Below are positions 33,291 to 43,229 of a stretch of DNA of 64,000 nt, in pieces. Position numbers and translations under genes: made by a program. The notes under the pieces are model-generated. The model did not search any database. It was not told where the DNA came from and was given only the letters and a program-made list of their open reading frames with translations. The DNA comes from Paragonimus westermani (taxonomy: Eukaryota > Platyhelminthes > Trematoda > Plagiorchiida > Troglotrematidae): assembly GCA_008508345.1 (NCBI GenBank), contig QNGE01000754.1, positions 65,694 to 129,693 of the forward strand. Direction: 5' to 3'. Numbering within the stretch: position 1 is the stretch's first letter; each line of letters opens with the position of its first letter.

Positions 33291-34300
33291 ATGGTCATTT
33301 CATGAAGAAAACATCAACAGATTCAGCGCGTTCGCCCATCACTGGCCGTTACTTAACCCTCATCGAGTGGACTGTATGTGCCAGCAAAACATACGCCAAC
33401 CAGCGCGTATGCCAGGACGACAGGGATGCGCGTTCTGCTGATCATCTTATCGCATTACACAAGCCGCGAAGGTCAGGTTATGAACTTTCCATCTCGGTTG
33501 AGCATTTCAAACACTGACTGCCGAAAAAGACGACAACTTCTGGAGAGAAAACAAAAGTGAACTTTGCGGCACTGACAGAATCGCAACCTTATCCGCTTTC
33601 CATTTGTTGGTTCGCAGACAAGTTTCACCAGCGGAATAGAGAATTACAAGTGGAGCTATCGCCGTGGCTTTCTTATCGTTCGGCCCACCTTCGTTTGCAT
33701 GCTGTTTGGCTCAATAGGTAACGCATTTAAACACGTTGTTTCACTCTGATGCCGGCTACAACAAAAATCCGATGCAACGTCAGCGTGTCACTCAGATTAA
33801 TCGCTGCACTGACATGCCAGTTTACTCACACTATCGACAATGAGTGGTCGTAGCCTTCTGCGAGTCACCGGTTGATTTACCAATGCCCTCGTCCCGTCCA
33901 ACACCTTTTCGCAAGCATTTTATATTAGGACCAACAACAGATAAGTGAAACGGCCTCGTGGTCAAGCAGTAACCCAGCCACGAAATGTGAAGACACTAAT
34001 TGGTCCAGCAAGCAAAGTTACTAGGTGTCTTTTGCGTGGCATGGGTCCTATCTGTTCGAAAGCGTTATCCGATATAGCAGTGTGCCGCAATTCATGTCAT
34101 ACCTGAACTCACACAATTCTCGTTTTACCGTTCAAGAAACCGTTGGAGGACTAGCTGTTAGAACGTGTCCACCACGAGCGGTGCACATATGTTATGGAGC
34201 TGGACTCTCAAAAATTGAATGTGTACGTAACAACAAAGCGCTCGTTTGTGTTGGGTTCCGCTATTTTGTATGAATGCGTATGTATGAATGCGTACGGTTG
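33291..34300. other. no recognised gene; contains a CsRn1 leader-like match
   Basis: Frames such as 33,302-33,517 plus may be the downstream tail of LINE-E but were not matched. Within it 33,725-33,751 matches the leader after the primer site of gypsy B at 24 of 27 bases. No Gag or LTR is evident beside it. Confidence 0.35.
33725..33751 (+). repeat. CsRn1-type leader-like fragment
   Basis: The sequence ATTTAAACACGTTGTTTCAC and the next seven bases match 12,797-12,823 (part of the tRNA-Trp primer site and following leader of gypsy B) with three mismatches. The bases just upstream (GGTAACGC) weakly recall the first part of the primer site. Probably the relic of a second CsRn1-type element. Confidence 0.4.
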
Positions 34301-34365
34301 AACACACCCAAAAGGGTGTATATGATCGTGAACACTTATGTGGGTGTTTACGATCGTACACACTT

Positions 34366-34970
34366 CCCTGCTAGCACCATGGTGCAATTAGGGATTCAGT
34401 TTAGGGGTGAAGTAGGGCTGGTTTCGAGGAAGTTCAGGGATGGACTTATTTAACAACGGCGTGTTGGTTGCTGAGGATGTATCTGTTCGCCTGTGCGCCA
34501 GTGTACTTCGTAGTTATAGAATACATGGAGTACCCAACACAAAGGAATTGCAATAAACTCCAGGAAGTTTACCTTATTCTCATGAACCAGTTCTCAGCCT
34601 GTTACACTTGTTAGAGTTGCATGAGGGATTTTATCACAAATCCCTAGAATATCCCTAAACAAACCCTTGGTTAGTCCCAAGATCACTTAGAAATTTTTCA
34701 GGGATTTTGTGATTTTTATCACTCAACCCTAACAAGTGTTACAGGCTAAGAACTGGTTCATGAGAATAAGGTAAACTTCCTGGAGTTTATTGCAATTCCT
34801 TTGTGTTGGGTACTCCATGTATTCTATAACTACGAAGTACACTGGCGCACAGGCGAACAGATACATCCTCAGCAACCAACACGCCGTTGTTAAATAAGTC
34901 CATCCCTGAACTTCCCCGAAACCAGCCCTACCTCACCCCTAGACTGAATCTCTAATTAGTACTAGCAGGG
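34366..34970. mobile_element. foldback element with about 250-base inverted arms
   Basis: The left arm (34,366 to about 34,627) starts CCCTGCTAGCACCATGG and the right arm (about 34,722-34,970) ends ACTAGCAGGG. The arms are close inverse copies of one another, including CCATGTATTCTATAAC on the right as the inverse of the left. About 95 bases of spacer lie between, themselves containing smaller inverted AGGGATTTT/AAATCCC motifs. No open frame with known motifs. Left arms recur at 37,937-38,182 and 38,920-39,188. Likely a non-autonomous foldback-type DNA element; no target duplication was recognised. Confidence 0.8.
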
Positions 34971-36628
34971 TCATGTCAAGACGCTGTAGCATACTTAACG
35001 TGATTCACCTGACTACATTTCAATAAACAGTGGCTTATGGTAAATCTGGGGCATTCTATTTATACTGCGCAATGTTGAGTGCAACTTCAGATCTGAGATG
35101 ACTATAGTCACTTTGGATCGTTCTAAACAGGACACGATTGTCATAACGCCAATATAGTGACGTTAAGTGTATACATACACTTAACCAGTCCCGAACAAAC
35201 CGCATGCTTAGACGTTTCTTTGGGTAACTTTCCAAAAGATCTTTTGGATGGAGTGCTGTTGAGACAATCGAGCAAAATAGTACGCAGTCTGGTTTTCACT
35301 ATCACATCGCGCGCAACAATGACGTTCAAGATTCAGCGCGTTGACCCCGTGTATTGTTACCTGACCTGGAAAATAGAATTTACCGAGAGAGCATGCTCAG
35401 CTGGAGAGGAACTGAGCGAGTTTCGCGTTATAAGAAGAAATTTTGAGTGACCATAAGGGAAGCGCTCCGGAGAGAAAAAGCAACTAACTACAACCATCAT
35501 TCTGTGGCGTTGAAGGGAATGAAAATATCAGTTGCAATCGGCATCATTATTGAACACACGATCCCTGATGGCAGACTTTTTTGTTTCATAAATGAGGTTC
35601 ACCAGAGATCTGATATTGGATATCGAAATTGTTAGTGTGATCCAAAGAATGCAGGCGGAATCTTTGTTTAGAGCGAAAATGAAGTTGTAGCTTCCTGGTT
35701 ACTAACAAATCCTCTAGCATACACGGACCGCTACAACAACGACATCGTACATAAAAGTTGGAACATTCTTCGGCAATGGAAAAAACTAATGAACTACAAC
35801 AAATCTTGACACAAAATAACGTGTAAAGTCAAAGATTGAGCCCACCAACGATAGACACTGCTAGTGAAGGGTCTAATGGTGTTGGGGGAAATACTCAAGG
35901 TGTTTCAGCGGCAATTGATGCTGCCATGCAAAACAGCTGATGTTTACCTCACTAGTGGAATGTTTCTGTTGGCTGACACTTATCAGCGTAACAAGAATTA
36001 ACATACGCAGGTAACAGCGGTTATTTCAGAGTGCTGTGTCACCATTATTTGTCAACTCAAACAAAAATACACAGTGCCGTCTGACGAGGCACTTACGCTA
36101 GGTTCGCAGGAAGAAGTGGAAAGCAATAAAGATAACATAACCATGGTGTGATATCACGGGACAGGGAAAATTCTGGTAGTTGATGATTACTTGTCTTTCC
36201 AGGAATATATCCATCTCATGATTTTAAATACGGTTCTGAAGCCACTCTTGTTTAGTTGGGCTATTTCCTCACGGTCGTAGTCATACCGTCGGTAACGCGC
36301 TGACTCCGAAACCGTACGATGTTGAAAGGGTATTATACTGTAAGACCGTGTCAAAACAAGTATTTGCAACGTCGTTTGGATGAGCGATACAATGATTTGC
36401 ATGAAAAAGCAGTAGGTTTTGTGACACTGCAGCTGCTTTGAAAGTAATGCAGATTTTGAATATGCACTTTCTTATAAGTCTAATTAGACTTCTTGTTCTA
36501 TAGATAGGGATTGTATAATTCTGACTCATGCACCCGTGCATATGAACATATATGTACACACTCGTATGTGTAAAAATGCAAAACAAATAGCGTTTTTGGC
36601 TGCACAACCATATCGGCGCGAGCACGAC
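34971..36628. other. no recognised gene
   Basis: The largest frame is 35,157-35,450 plus (97 codons), which has balanced composition but no motif I recognise and no clear splice sites. Nothing else was seen. Confidence 0.3.
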
Positions 36629-36688
36629 GGCGTAGGATTATTGCACATGATCCTGAGTGGCGTAGGATTATTGCACATGGTCCTGAGT
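36629..36688. repeat. two tandem 30-base units
   Basis: GGCGTAGGATTATTGCACAT plus ten bases occurs twice in direct succession with one difference (ATGATCC versus ATGGTCC). Confidence 0.9.
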
Positions 36689-37559
36689 GGTTCTGAGGAC
36701 ATAGGGTTACATAAAAAATCCATAGTACGGTTTTTCTGAGCGCACAATGCGTTTATCCAAGGATCTTGGACCATCCCGAACGTTCGGGTATTGTACAATA
36801 CTCGAGTAGTGTTCGGGAGGGTTCGAAGTGAACTACCTCACTGATTGCTGTTTGTAACATTTTGTGAGGTGTCCTCTAAAAACATCAGATGTGGTCGGGT
36901 TTGTTACGGAAGCATTTCTCGAGAAATGAAACTGATCAGTTTGATCAAAGTTACGAACTTTTAAGAATGTACCAGGCTATAGCCCGTAGTTTGGGCAGTA
37001 CGAAAGAAGCATCACATAATACCAGTTACAGTGTACCTGACGTTGTGTGGCTTATATATTTTACTACGGCCAAGTGCCCAGACCATGTAACTGCAGTTAC
37101 ATGTAGCCAACATCGAGCACGACCGTCTTTTGAGTGTCTTTTGACCGTCTTTTGAGTGTCTTTTCTAAGTCTTAACTGAACACATTCAAGTCATTCAAAA
37201 AAAGGTACAACGGGAAAATTTTCGCACGCCTTTTTTCATTTCTAACACTTTTCGTCTTCTCTCTTAATCGCCATCGTTAAAAAATTCGTCATGTTTTCAA
37301 GGTTTATCTCAACGAAAGCACGTCTTCGCGCAGCGTATTCCATAAATCCCTATCGTTTGAGAAGACATGGATTGAATGCGTCAGAAATTTAATGGGCATC
37401 TATGGAATGTAAAAATTTCAGGAATATTAATATTCCTGAACGATTGTTTCATCACGTGATTGTTCGTCTCCGGTTTCATGTGTCACCATCGTTCTCCGGT
37501 TCCGTATGCAATTATTAAGATTTCCGGAAATCCGCCTGATAGTCCAAATCTGAAAACGT

Positions 37560-37870
37560 GGGATATCTCAGTTAATATGGGAAATACGACCATACATCAC
37601 TGTAATGGATTCGACAAGAATATTACGCTGAGCAATAAAATCATACCCTCACTAGTCTACGGAAACTGGGTGACCGTGTGTAGGCAAATTAAATTTGATC
37701 ACATTTAGGCCAAACATACAAGTTCTGGGATTTCAAGTGAACGTTCAATATCTTAGTTATAATTGGAAATATGACCAGACATCACTGTAATGGATTCGAC
37801 GAGAATTTTACGCTGAGCAATAAAATCATACTCTCACGAGTCTACGAAAACTAGGTGACCGTCTTAGTGT
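37560..37870. repeat. two 186-base sub-repeats
   Basis: GGAAATACGACCATACATCA (37,580) and GGAAATATGACCAGACATCA (37,766) begin closely similar stretches that continue through TAATGGATTCGAC, ACGCTGAGCAATAAAATCAT and GGTGACCGT, at a spacing of 186 bases. The same pair occurs in the second block (38,543-38,853). Confidence 0.85.
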
Positions 37871-37936
37871 GCTACCACTCAAGTGTGTACAATCGTACAT
37901 ACATATGTAGGTGTTTACAATCGTACACACTTCCCT

Positions 37937-38182
37937 GCTAGCACCATGGTGCAATTAGGGATTCAGTTTAGGGGTGAAGTAGGGCTGGTTTCGAGGAAGT
38001 TCAGGGATGGACTTATTTAACAACGGCGTGTTGGTTGCTGAGGATGTATCTGTTCGCCTGTGCGCCAGTGTACTTCGTAGTTATAGAATACATGGAGTAC
38101 CCAACACAAAGGAATTGCAATAAACTCCAGGAAGTTTACCTTATTCTCATGAACCAGTTCTCAGCCTGTTACACTTGTTAGA
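37937..38182 (+). repeat. foldback left arm, copy in block 1
   Basis: Nearly identical to 34,366-34,612, starting CCCTGCTAGCACCATGG and ending TTACACTTGTTAGA at the N. No right arm is present. Confidence 0.9.
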
Positions 38183-38183
38183 N

Positions 38184-39165
38184 AAAGGTACAACGGGAAA
38201 ATTTTCGCACGCCTTTTTTCATTTCTAACACTTTTCGTCTTCTCTCTTAATCGCCATCGTTAAAAAATTCGTCATGTTTTCAAGGTTTATCTCAACGAAA
38301 GCACGTCTTCGCGCAGCGTATTCCATAAATCCCTATCGTTTGAGAAGACATGGATTGAATGCGTCAGAAATTTAATGGGCATCTATGGAATGTAAAAATT
38401 TCAGGAATATTAATATTCCTGAACGATTGTTTCATCACGTGATTGTTCGTCTCCGGTTTCATGTGTCACCATCGTTCTCCGGTTCCGTATGCAATTATTA
38501 AGATTTCCGGAAATCCGCCTGATAGTCCAAATCTGAAAACGTGGGATATCTCAGTTAATATGGGAAATACGACCATACATCACTGTAATGGATTCGACAA
38601 GAATATTACGCTGAGCAATAAAATCATACCCTCACTAGTCTACGGAAACTGGGTGACCGTGTGTAGGCAAATTAAATTTGATCACATTTAGGCCAAACAT
38701 ACAAGTTCTGGGATTTCAAGTGAACGTTCAATATCTTAGTTATAATTGGAAATATGACCAGACATCACTGTAATGGATTCGACGAGAATTTTACGCTGAG
38801 CAATAAAATCATACTCTCACGAGTCTACGAAAACTAGGTGACCGTCTTAGTGTGCTACCACTCAAGTGTGTACAATCGTACATACATATGTAGGTGTTTA
38901 CAATCGTACACACTTCCCTGCTAGCACCATGGTGCAATTAGGGATTCAGTTTAGGGGTGAAGTAGGGCTGGTTTCGAGGAAGTTCAGGGATGGACTTATT
39001 TAACAACGGCGTGTTGGTTGCTGAGGATGTATCTGTTCGCCTGTGCGCCAGTGTACTTCGTAGTTATAGAATACATGGAGTACCCAACACAAAGGAATTG
39101 CAATAAACTCCAGGAAGTTTACCTTATTCTCATGAACCAGTTCTCAGCCTGTTACACTTGTTAGA
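38184..39165. repeat. 982-base block, copy 2
   Basis: Apparently exact second copy of 37,201-38,182. After it the sequence continues GTTGCATGAGGGATTTTATT as in the spacer of the foldback element at 34,617 and then diverges, so this copy, not the first, joins genuine downstream sequence. Confidence 0.93.
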
Positions 39166-39188
39166 GTTGCATGAGGGATTTTATTACA
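38920..39188 (+). repeat. foldback left arm, copy in block 2
   Basis: Same as the arm at 37,937 but continuing 20 bases further into the foldback spacer (GAGGGATTTTATTACA) before diverging at about 39,188. This is the true edge of the truncated copy. Confidence 0.85.
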
Positions 39189-42100
39189 GGTGAACGTTTA
39201 CCGACGTTTTGTGACTCCGGATTCACGGACAACACTACGGGTTAATATTTGGTGGCAGATTCCAGATGCTGATATACATTCGTAGGTTTGAAGTTGTCAC
39301 AAGGTCTTCCAACGACGCTACTGAATGGACACTGATGCATCAGTCTATAGACTGATGCTGTAGTTTGGGTGCACCACAATTGTTGCCTGGAACTCTTGTA
39401 TAACATTCGACCACCAGTGTGCAGTTGAATACATATTTTTTCTCCGAAGCACTGACTTTGGTTTCATTGGGATCAAAATACATGCGTTATTACGATTCAA
39501 AGTCAGCTTATGCATAAGCGCCCGTATCTTGTATACCTAGCACTCTCAAAGTTTTCAGTACCGTTCTTGCGCTAAGTATTAACTCAGGGATCAGTGTACA
39601 CAGCTGACGGATTATGTGTATCGTTGTTATGATGGCCATATTATTGGTGACAGGAACACTGTGGGTCAGCTCATCAACATTTCGTTCTCGTTTTATGGGT
39701 TTGGATGAATCATATGACGTTACAGGTAGCATGACGGTGACTTTGATGACGATGTTTCCAGGGGGTCAGTGAGGTCATAAGTCTTGCGGCGCACAGAAGA
39801 ACCATGAACCATTTCTCTTGTCCTTGTAACATTGTCATCCATGACATCATAATCACATGTTTCATTTGGTGTTATGTGAAGATCTAACGAAACGGAGAAG
39901 GTAGTGAATTATTCGTTTATTTATTCAAAGTTTGCCAATTTGTAGTGGGCTTTTAATTGGTTTCAACGTGCCCTTCCGTTGTAAACTGAAGCGACCGTCT
40001 AATGTTCGCATCTTAACAACCCGATGGATGTTTGGCCCAGGTAAACCTAGTGGCCATCCCAGATGTTGTTCCGGCGTGGCCTGTACCGGTGTAATCGTGC
40101 CGTTTAATTCGAATTTATCGTTTGGGTTAGTTTTAACGTTTATTAGCTTGAGGTTTGTAACTTGCTGTCAGTGATTAACGTTGAAAATGAGTAAACATGA
40201 AAACGCAATCGGTATTATTTTTAAGATGCCTTTTCCTTAGTTCTATGAAGAACTTCCTATTTTCATTGCGGGATACTCGGAAGACACCCACAGAACAATC
40301 AATCATCCGACCGTTTCACACGGGAACACACCATTTACTAGCAGTTTTTGTATATATATTGTGATCTGATTGGAACAATAGTTACGGCATGACAAGTTAA
40401 TTCGTCAACCGCACATGTGCTTAACAGTTTTTGTAGAACATGCGGTAATTGTTAAACAACAAAAATTAGACCTTGATTCGGGTGGATGATGGTCCATGTG
40501 GATGGCGTGCGTACGGAGGAAAATGATCAGATGCGAAGCCAATGCAAGTGTTTTACTCCACAAAGAGTCATTCTTTGCTTAACAACATGAGTTTTGCAAA
40601 TCTTGAAATATGTTTCCCAGTTGATTTCCGGAAGCTTGACTCGTCTACTCCGGATGTTGCATCTTCTTCCGACACAAGTAGTTCAACCAAAAACCTTTGA
40701 GGAAAAAAATTTAATTTCCTCAAGAACTATAGGCTGTAAATTAATCTCTTCCGGAGTGCTGCAGATGCAGCTACCCAAGAGTGAACGCGTTTTAACCATT
40801 AAAAGCAGGTCATCGATCTTTTGCAGTTCACCACCGCTGCTACTGTAGTATCGGTCGAAGTGTCCATCGAAAACAGACAAGTTTGATGCCTCTACAATGT
40901 TTGCCGATACCCTACCGTGCCGGTTAATTCACCATAGAGAAACATAGAAGTAAGTTGCCACTCTCGTCTATACTTCTATACAGATAGGTGCTTAGGCTTG
41001 CCTATTGGTTTAACCACACACTGATTTTATATCAGATGATGTATGAATCTGTCAGATTTCTTTAAAATCCGGGTTGTTATCTTCTCAAACCGGAATTCTT
41101 TGGCCGGTTTTTAACAATTTACACGAAAGCACAATTTGCACAAGCAAAAGTCTTTGTCACGTACTACATTTTGTATTCTGGATTGTGATGCTGGCATTCG
41201 GAAGATGCGATGGAAGTGTTTGGATAGAGTACTTAGATTTGTCGCGTATCAAAGTGAAAAAAGGCCAAACACAGGTGGTAGTTGTTAAAAAAATTGTGGG
41301 TGTCAACAGTGTCTNGTGTCAACAGTGCCTGCTGCGAGTTAACAGATAGAGTCGGCGTATAAAGACCCGTACTCGGTTGAGTGCACGTATTTATAATGAC
41401 TAGTGTGTAAATACCAGTTAAGTTGCATTTACTACTGAATTGACGTCCATTCATAAAAAGTGTCCGGTCGATGTTCCACACCATTGAAATTGCGTGATTT
41501 TGCCTTTTGGCCAAATTTATGGTGTGGTTGAAGATGTGCGATAATCATTGTTTTGCTGACGCTGGAATAGTGCATGGTACTTGACAGAATCATATACCAT
41601 CCATGAGCTCCACATCTACTTGATGCTATGTTATGTAAACCATTTAGTTAGGAACATTCTATGCGGAGAAGTTGTTGTTACAGAGTTTAGTGAGAGTATC
41701 CTCAAACATTGGTTCTTATACGATGTCCAGTGATACAATCACAACTTCAGGGACACATTGCAGCAATCTTACCCATCTGTATTTGTCAACGTAATTTCTT
41801 TCTTGTTCGTTACGTGAGACATAACTCTAATTGCGGGCTTTCAAATGTTAACCTGAACAGTCAGATTGACAGAGGGAAATAACAACTGTTTCATTTTTCA
41901 AATTCACACACTTCCTCAACAAACGGACTGGTGTCAGTAATCCCGGAGGTGAGTCGACCCGATATTTCTGTTGCTTGAGTTGACTATTGAAAGCGGACGT
42001 TTCACTGGTTGACTATCCCTGAGTACCAACAGGTACGCATGAGTACTTGCTAGGGTGTGCCACAAGCCTAAACGCTAAGAAATCTTACATCTCAGCACTG

Positions 42101-42207
42101 GTTCAAAATTCACAACACATCCGCTACCGTATAACAAGCGTTTGAGCCAACTACCTTGATTAAAAAAAATTAATCTTATTACTGTTAAGTAGTGTGGAGA
42201 TTCGTGA
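39189..42207. other. no recognised gene
   Basis: AT-rich single-copy-looking sequence. A single N at 41,315 has GTGTCAACAGTG on both sides. Frames at 40,594-40,848 plus and 40,880-40,683 minus overlap and lack known motifs. Nothing supports a gene. Confidence 0.3.
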
Positions 42208-42506
42208 TTTTAGATGAGATCCGATTGTGAAGTCAGGGGCTCAGCTGGATTCGAACCAGCGATAGACACAGCGTGCCTCAACGCGGCAAGCGCTCTACCA
42301 GCTGAACTACGAAGCCACACCAGGAGCTCGAAAATTTCACATTCGTACTCTGTTGCTCACACACCCCACTGTCTCATATGGAATCCACCAAATGATTCAG
42401 GGGATCGACTGCCCCGACAGGATTTCTCAAACGATTCACGCTGAAATCCACCAACATCACCGCTGAGCCGAAGCTCTGACTTTCCACAATCGGGTCTCAT
42501 CTAAAA
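42208..42506 (-). mobile_element. tRNA-derived SINE-like unit with inverted ends
   Basis: The ends are inverted copies: TTTTAGATGAGATCCGATTG on the left (42,208) and, read inversely from 42,506, TTTTAGATGAGACCCGATTG, extending about 40 bases (AAGTCAGGGGCTCAGC versus AAAGTCAGAGCTTCGGC). A tRNA-like region on the minus strand occupies 42,238-42,316. The rest (42,317-42,480) is unrelated. It has the size of a SINE, but SINEs usually lack terminal inverted repeats, so it could be a SINE captured in a MITE or a fold-back of its own tail. Confidence 0.6.
42238..42316 (-). tRNA. tRNA-like sequence (probable SINE head or pseudo-tRNA)
   Basis: Minus strand: GGCTTCG acceptor arm pairs with CTGAGCC at six of seven positions. 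A box A-like TAGTTCAGCTGGTAGAGCG and a box B GGTTCGAATCC are in place. The T arm GCTGG-TTCGAAT-CCAGC is perfect, and the D stem GTTC/GAGC pairs. The anticodon arm is poor: TGCC/GGCA can pair around GCGTTGA, which lacks the invariant T33, and the variable region is long. It is therefore likely not a functional tRNA, and no amino acid is assigned. Its internal promoter could drive transcription. Confidence 0.55.
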
Positions 42507-42789
42507 AATTAATTCTGTTCGTGGCTGGGTTCCCTGACAATACATCTAGTTCACATAACACCAAGACGGAGTAGTCCTAGAGACCGAACGTACTTGACTT
42601 AGCCGGTGATGTAACATACCTACATAACTTCCAGAAGAAGACAAGAGGTACGTCTTGTATGGTTTTTGTAGAGACGGGTAAGCATGAATGTGCTTGTGGG
42701 TTGGATGCTGCTAAGAAGCATTGCCCAGTAGCTGTTTTAAATAATGACTTTTGTCCAGGTTTTTCCACTGTAAGTTCGACTGCCTAAAA

Positions 42790-43225
42790 TGAACATTCCT
42801 ACGCAGTACTGAGATAAATGGCTTCTGAAGAGATGTTCAGGACTTTGAAGTATATCCAGTGAAAGTTTTGGTTGTGTAGAAAGCATCTGTATTAAGCAGG
42901 CATCTTCGGATTTAGGTTAACTGGACAAAATACAGTTAAGTCTGTATACCCCCTATATCAGAGTTTTGTCAGGTCAGGCTCGTAGCTTTTGATAAGTTTT
43001 TTTTACGTTTGTAGCTTAATTTGAGCAAAGATATATCAAAATGTCTTCCATCTCGTCTATTACATGAGGCTGGAGAGAAATAGTCACATGGCGGAAATTT
43101 GTCAGTTTCGCGGGTATATTTCGCAATGAAACATTAGCATCTATCTGTGCAGACCAGCTGTCAGATTTGTTATTTCTAAACGGCACAATCAGGACAGCAG
43201 GTGCACTGAGAGAACTGTCTGGCAA
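42790..43225 (-). pseudogene. CsRn1-type Gag fragment
   Basis: The minus frame at 43,225-43,016 reads APAVLIVPFRNNKSDSWSAQ, then IDANVSLRNIPAKLTNFRHV and ISLQPHVIDEMEDILI. This fits the CsRn1 Gag block 'PPFWxxxPxLWFxQxEAQFxxRxIxxxxTKFxxVVxxLPxxVxxEVxDIL'. In later frames SPEHLFRSHLSQYCVGMF (about 42,840-42,790) resembles 'LRxLFLxRLPxxVQxIL'. The two blocks are the right distance apart. No LTR or Pol was seen beside it. Confidence 0.65.
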
Positions 43226-43229
43226 ACTA

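Larger units (their letters stand above)
37201..38182. repeat. 982-base block, copy 1
   Basis: Starts AAAGGTACAACGGGAAAATT and ends ACACTTGTTAGA. It appears identical to 38,184-39,165, offset 983, with a single N between. It contains two 186-base sub-repeats, a palindromic ACAATCGTACATACATATG segment and the left arm of the foldback family. An 82-codon frame at 37,460 exists in both copies but shows no motif. Probably one genomic block represented twice. Confidence 0.93.

Noticed and set aside
35157..35450. 97-codon plus frame
   Set aside because: No known motif and no flanking exon signals; could be chance.
37460..38691. Two identical 82-codon frames (37,460 and 38,443) as a duplicated gene
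   Set aside because: They lie in the exactly duplicated block around an N and show no known motif; the duplication is probably an assembly effect.
42214..42444. 76-codon plus-strand frame with GFEPAIDTACLNAASALPAEL
   Set aside because: This is the antisense translation of the tRNA-like unit, a well-known artefact.
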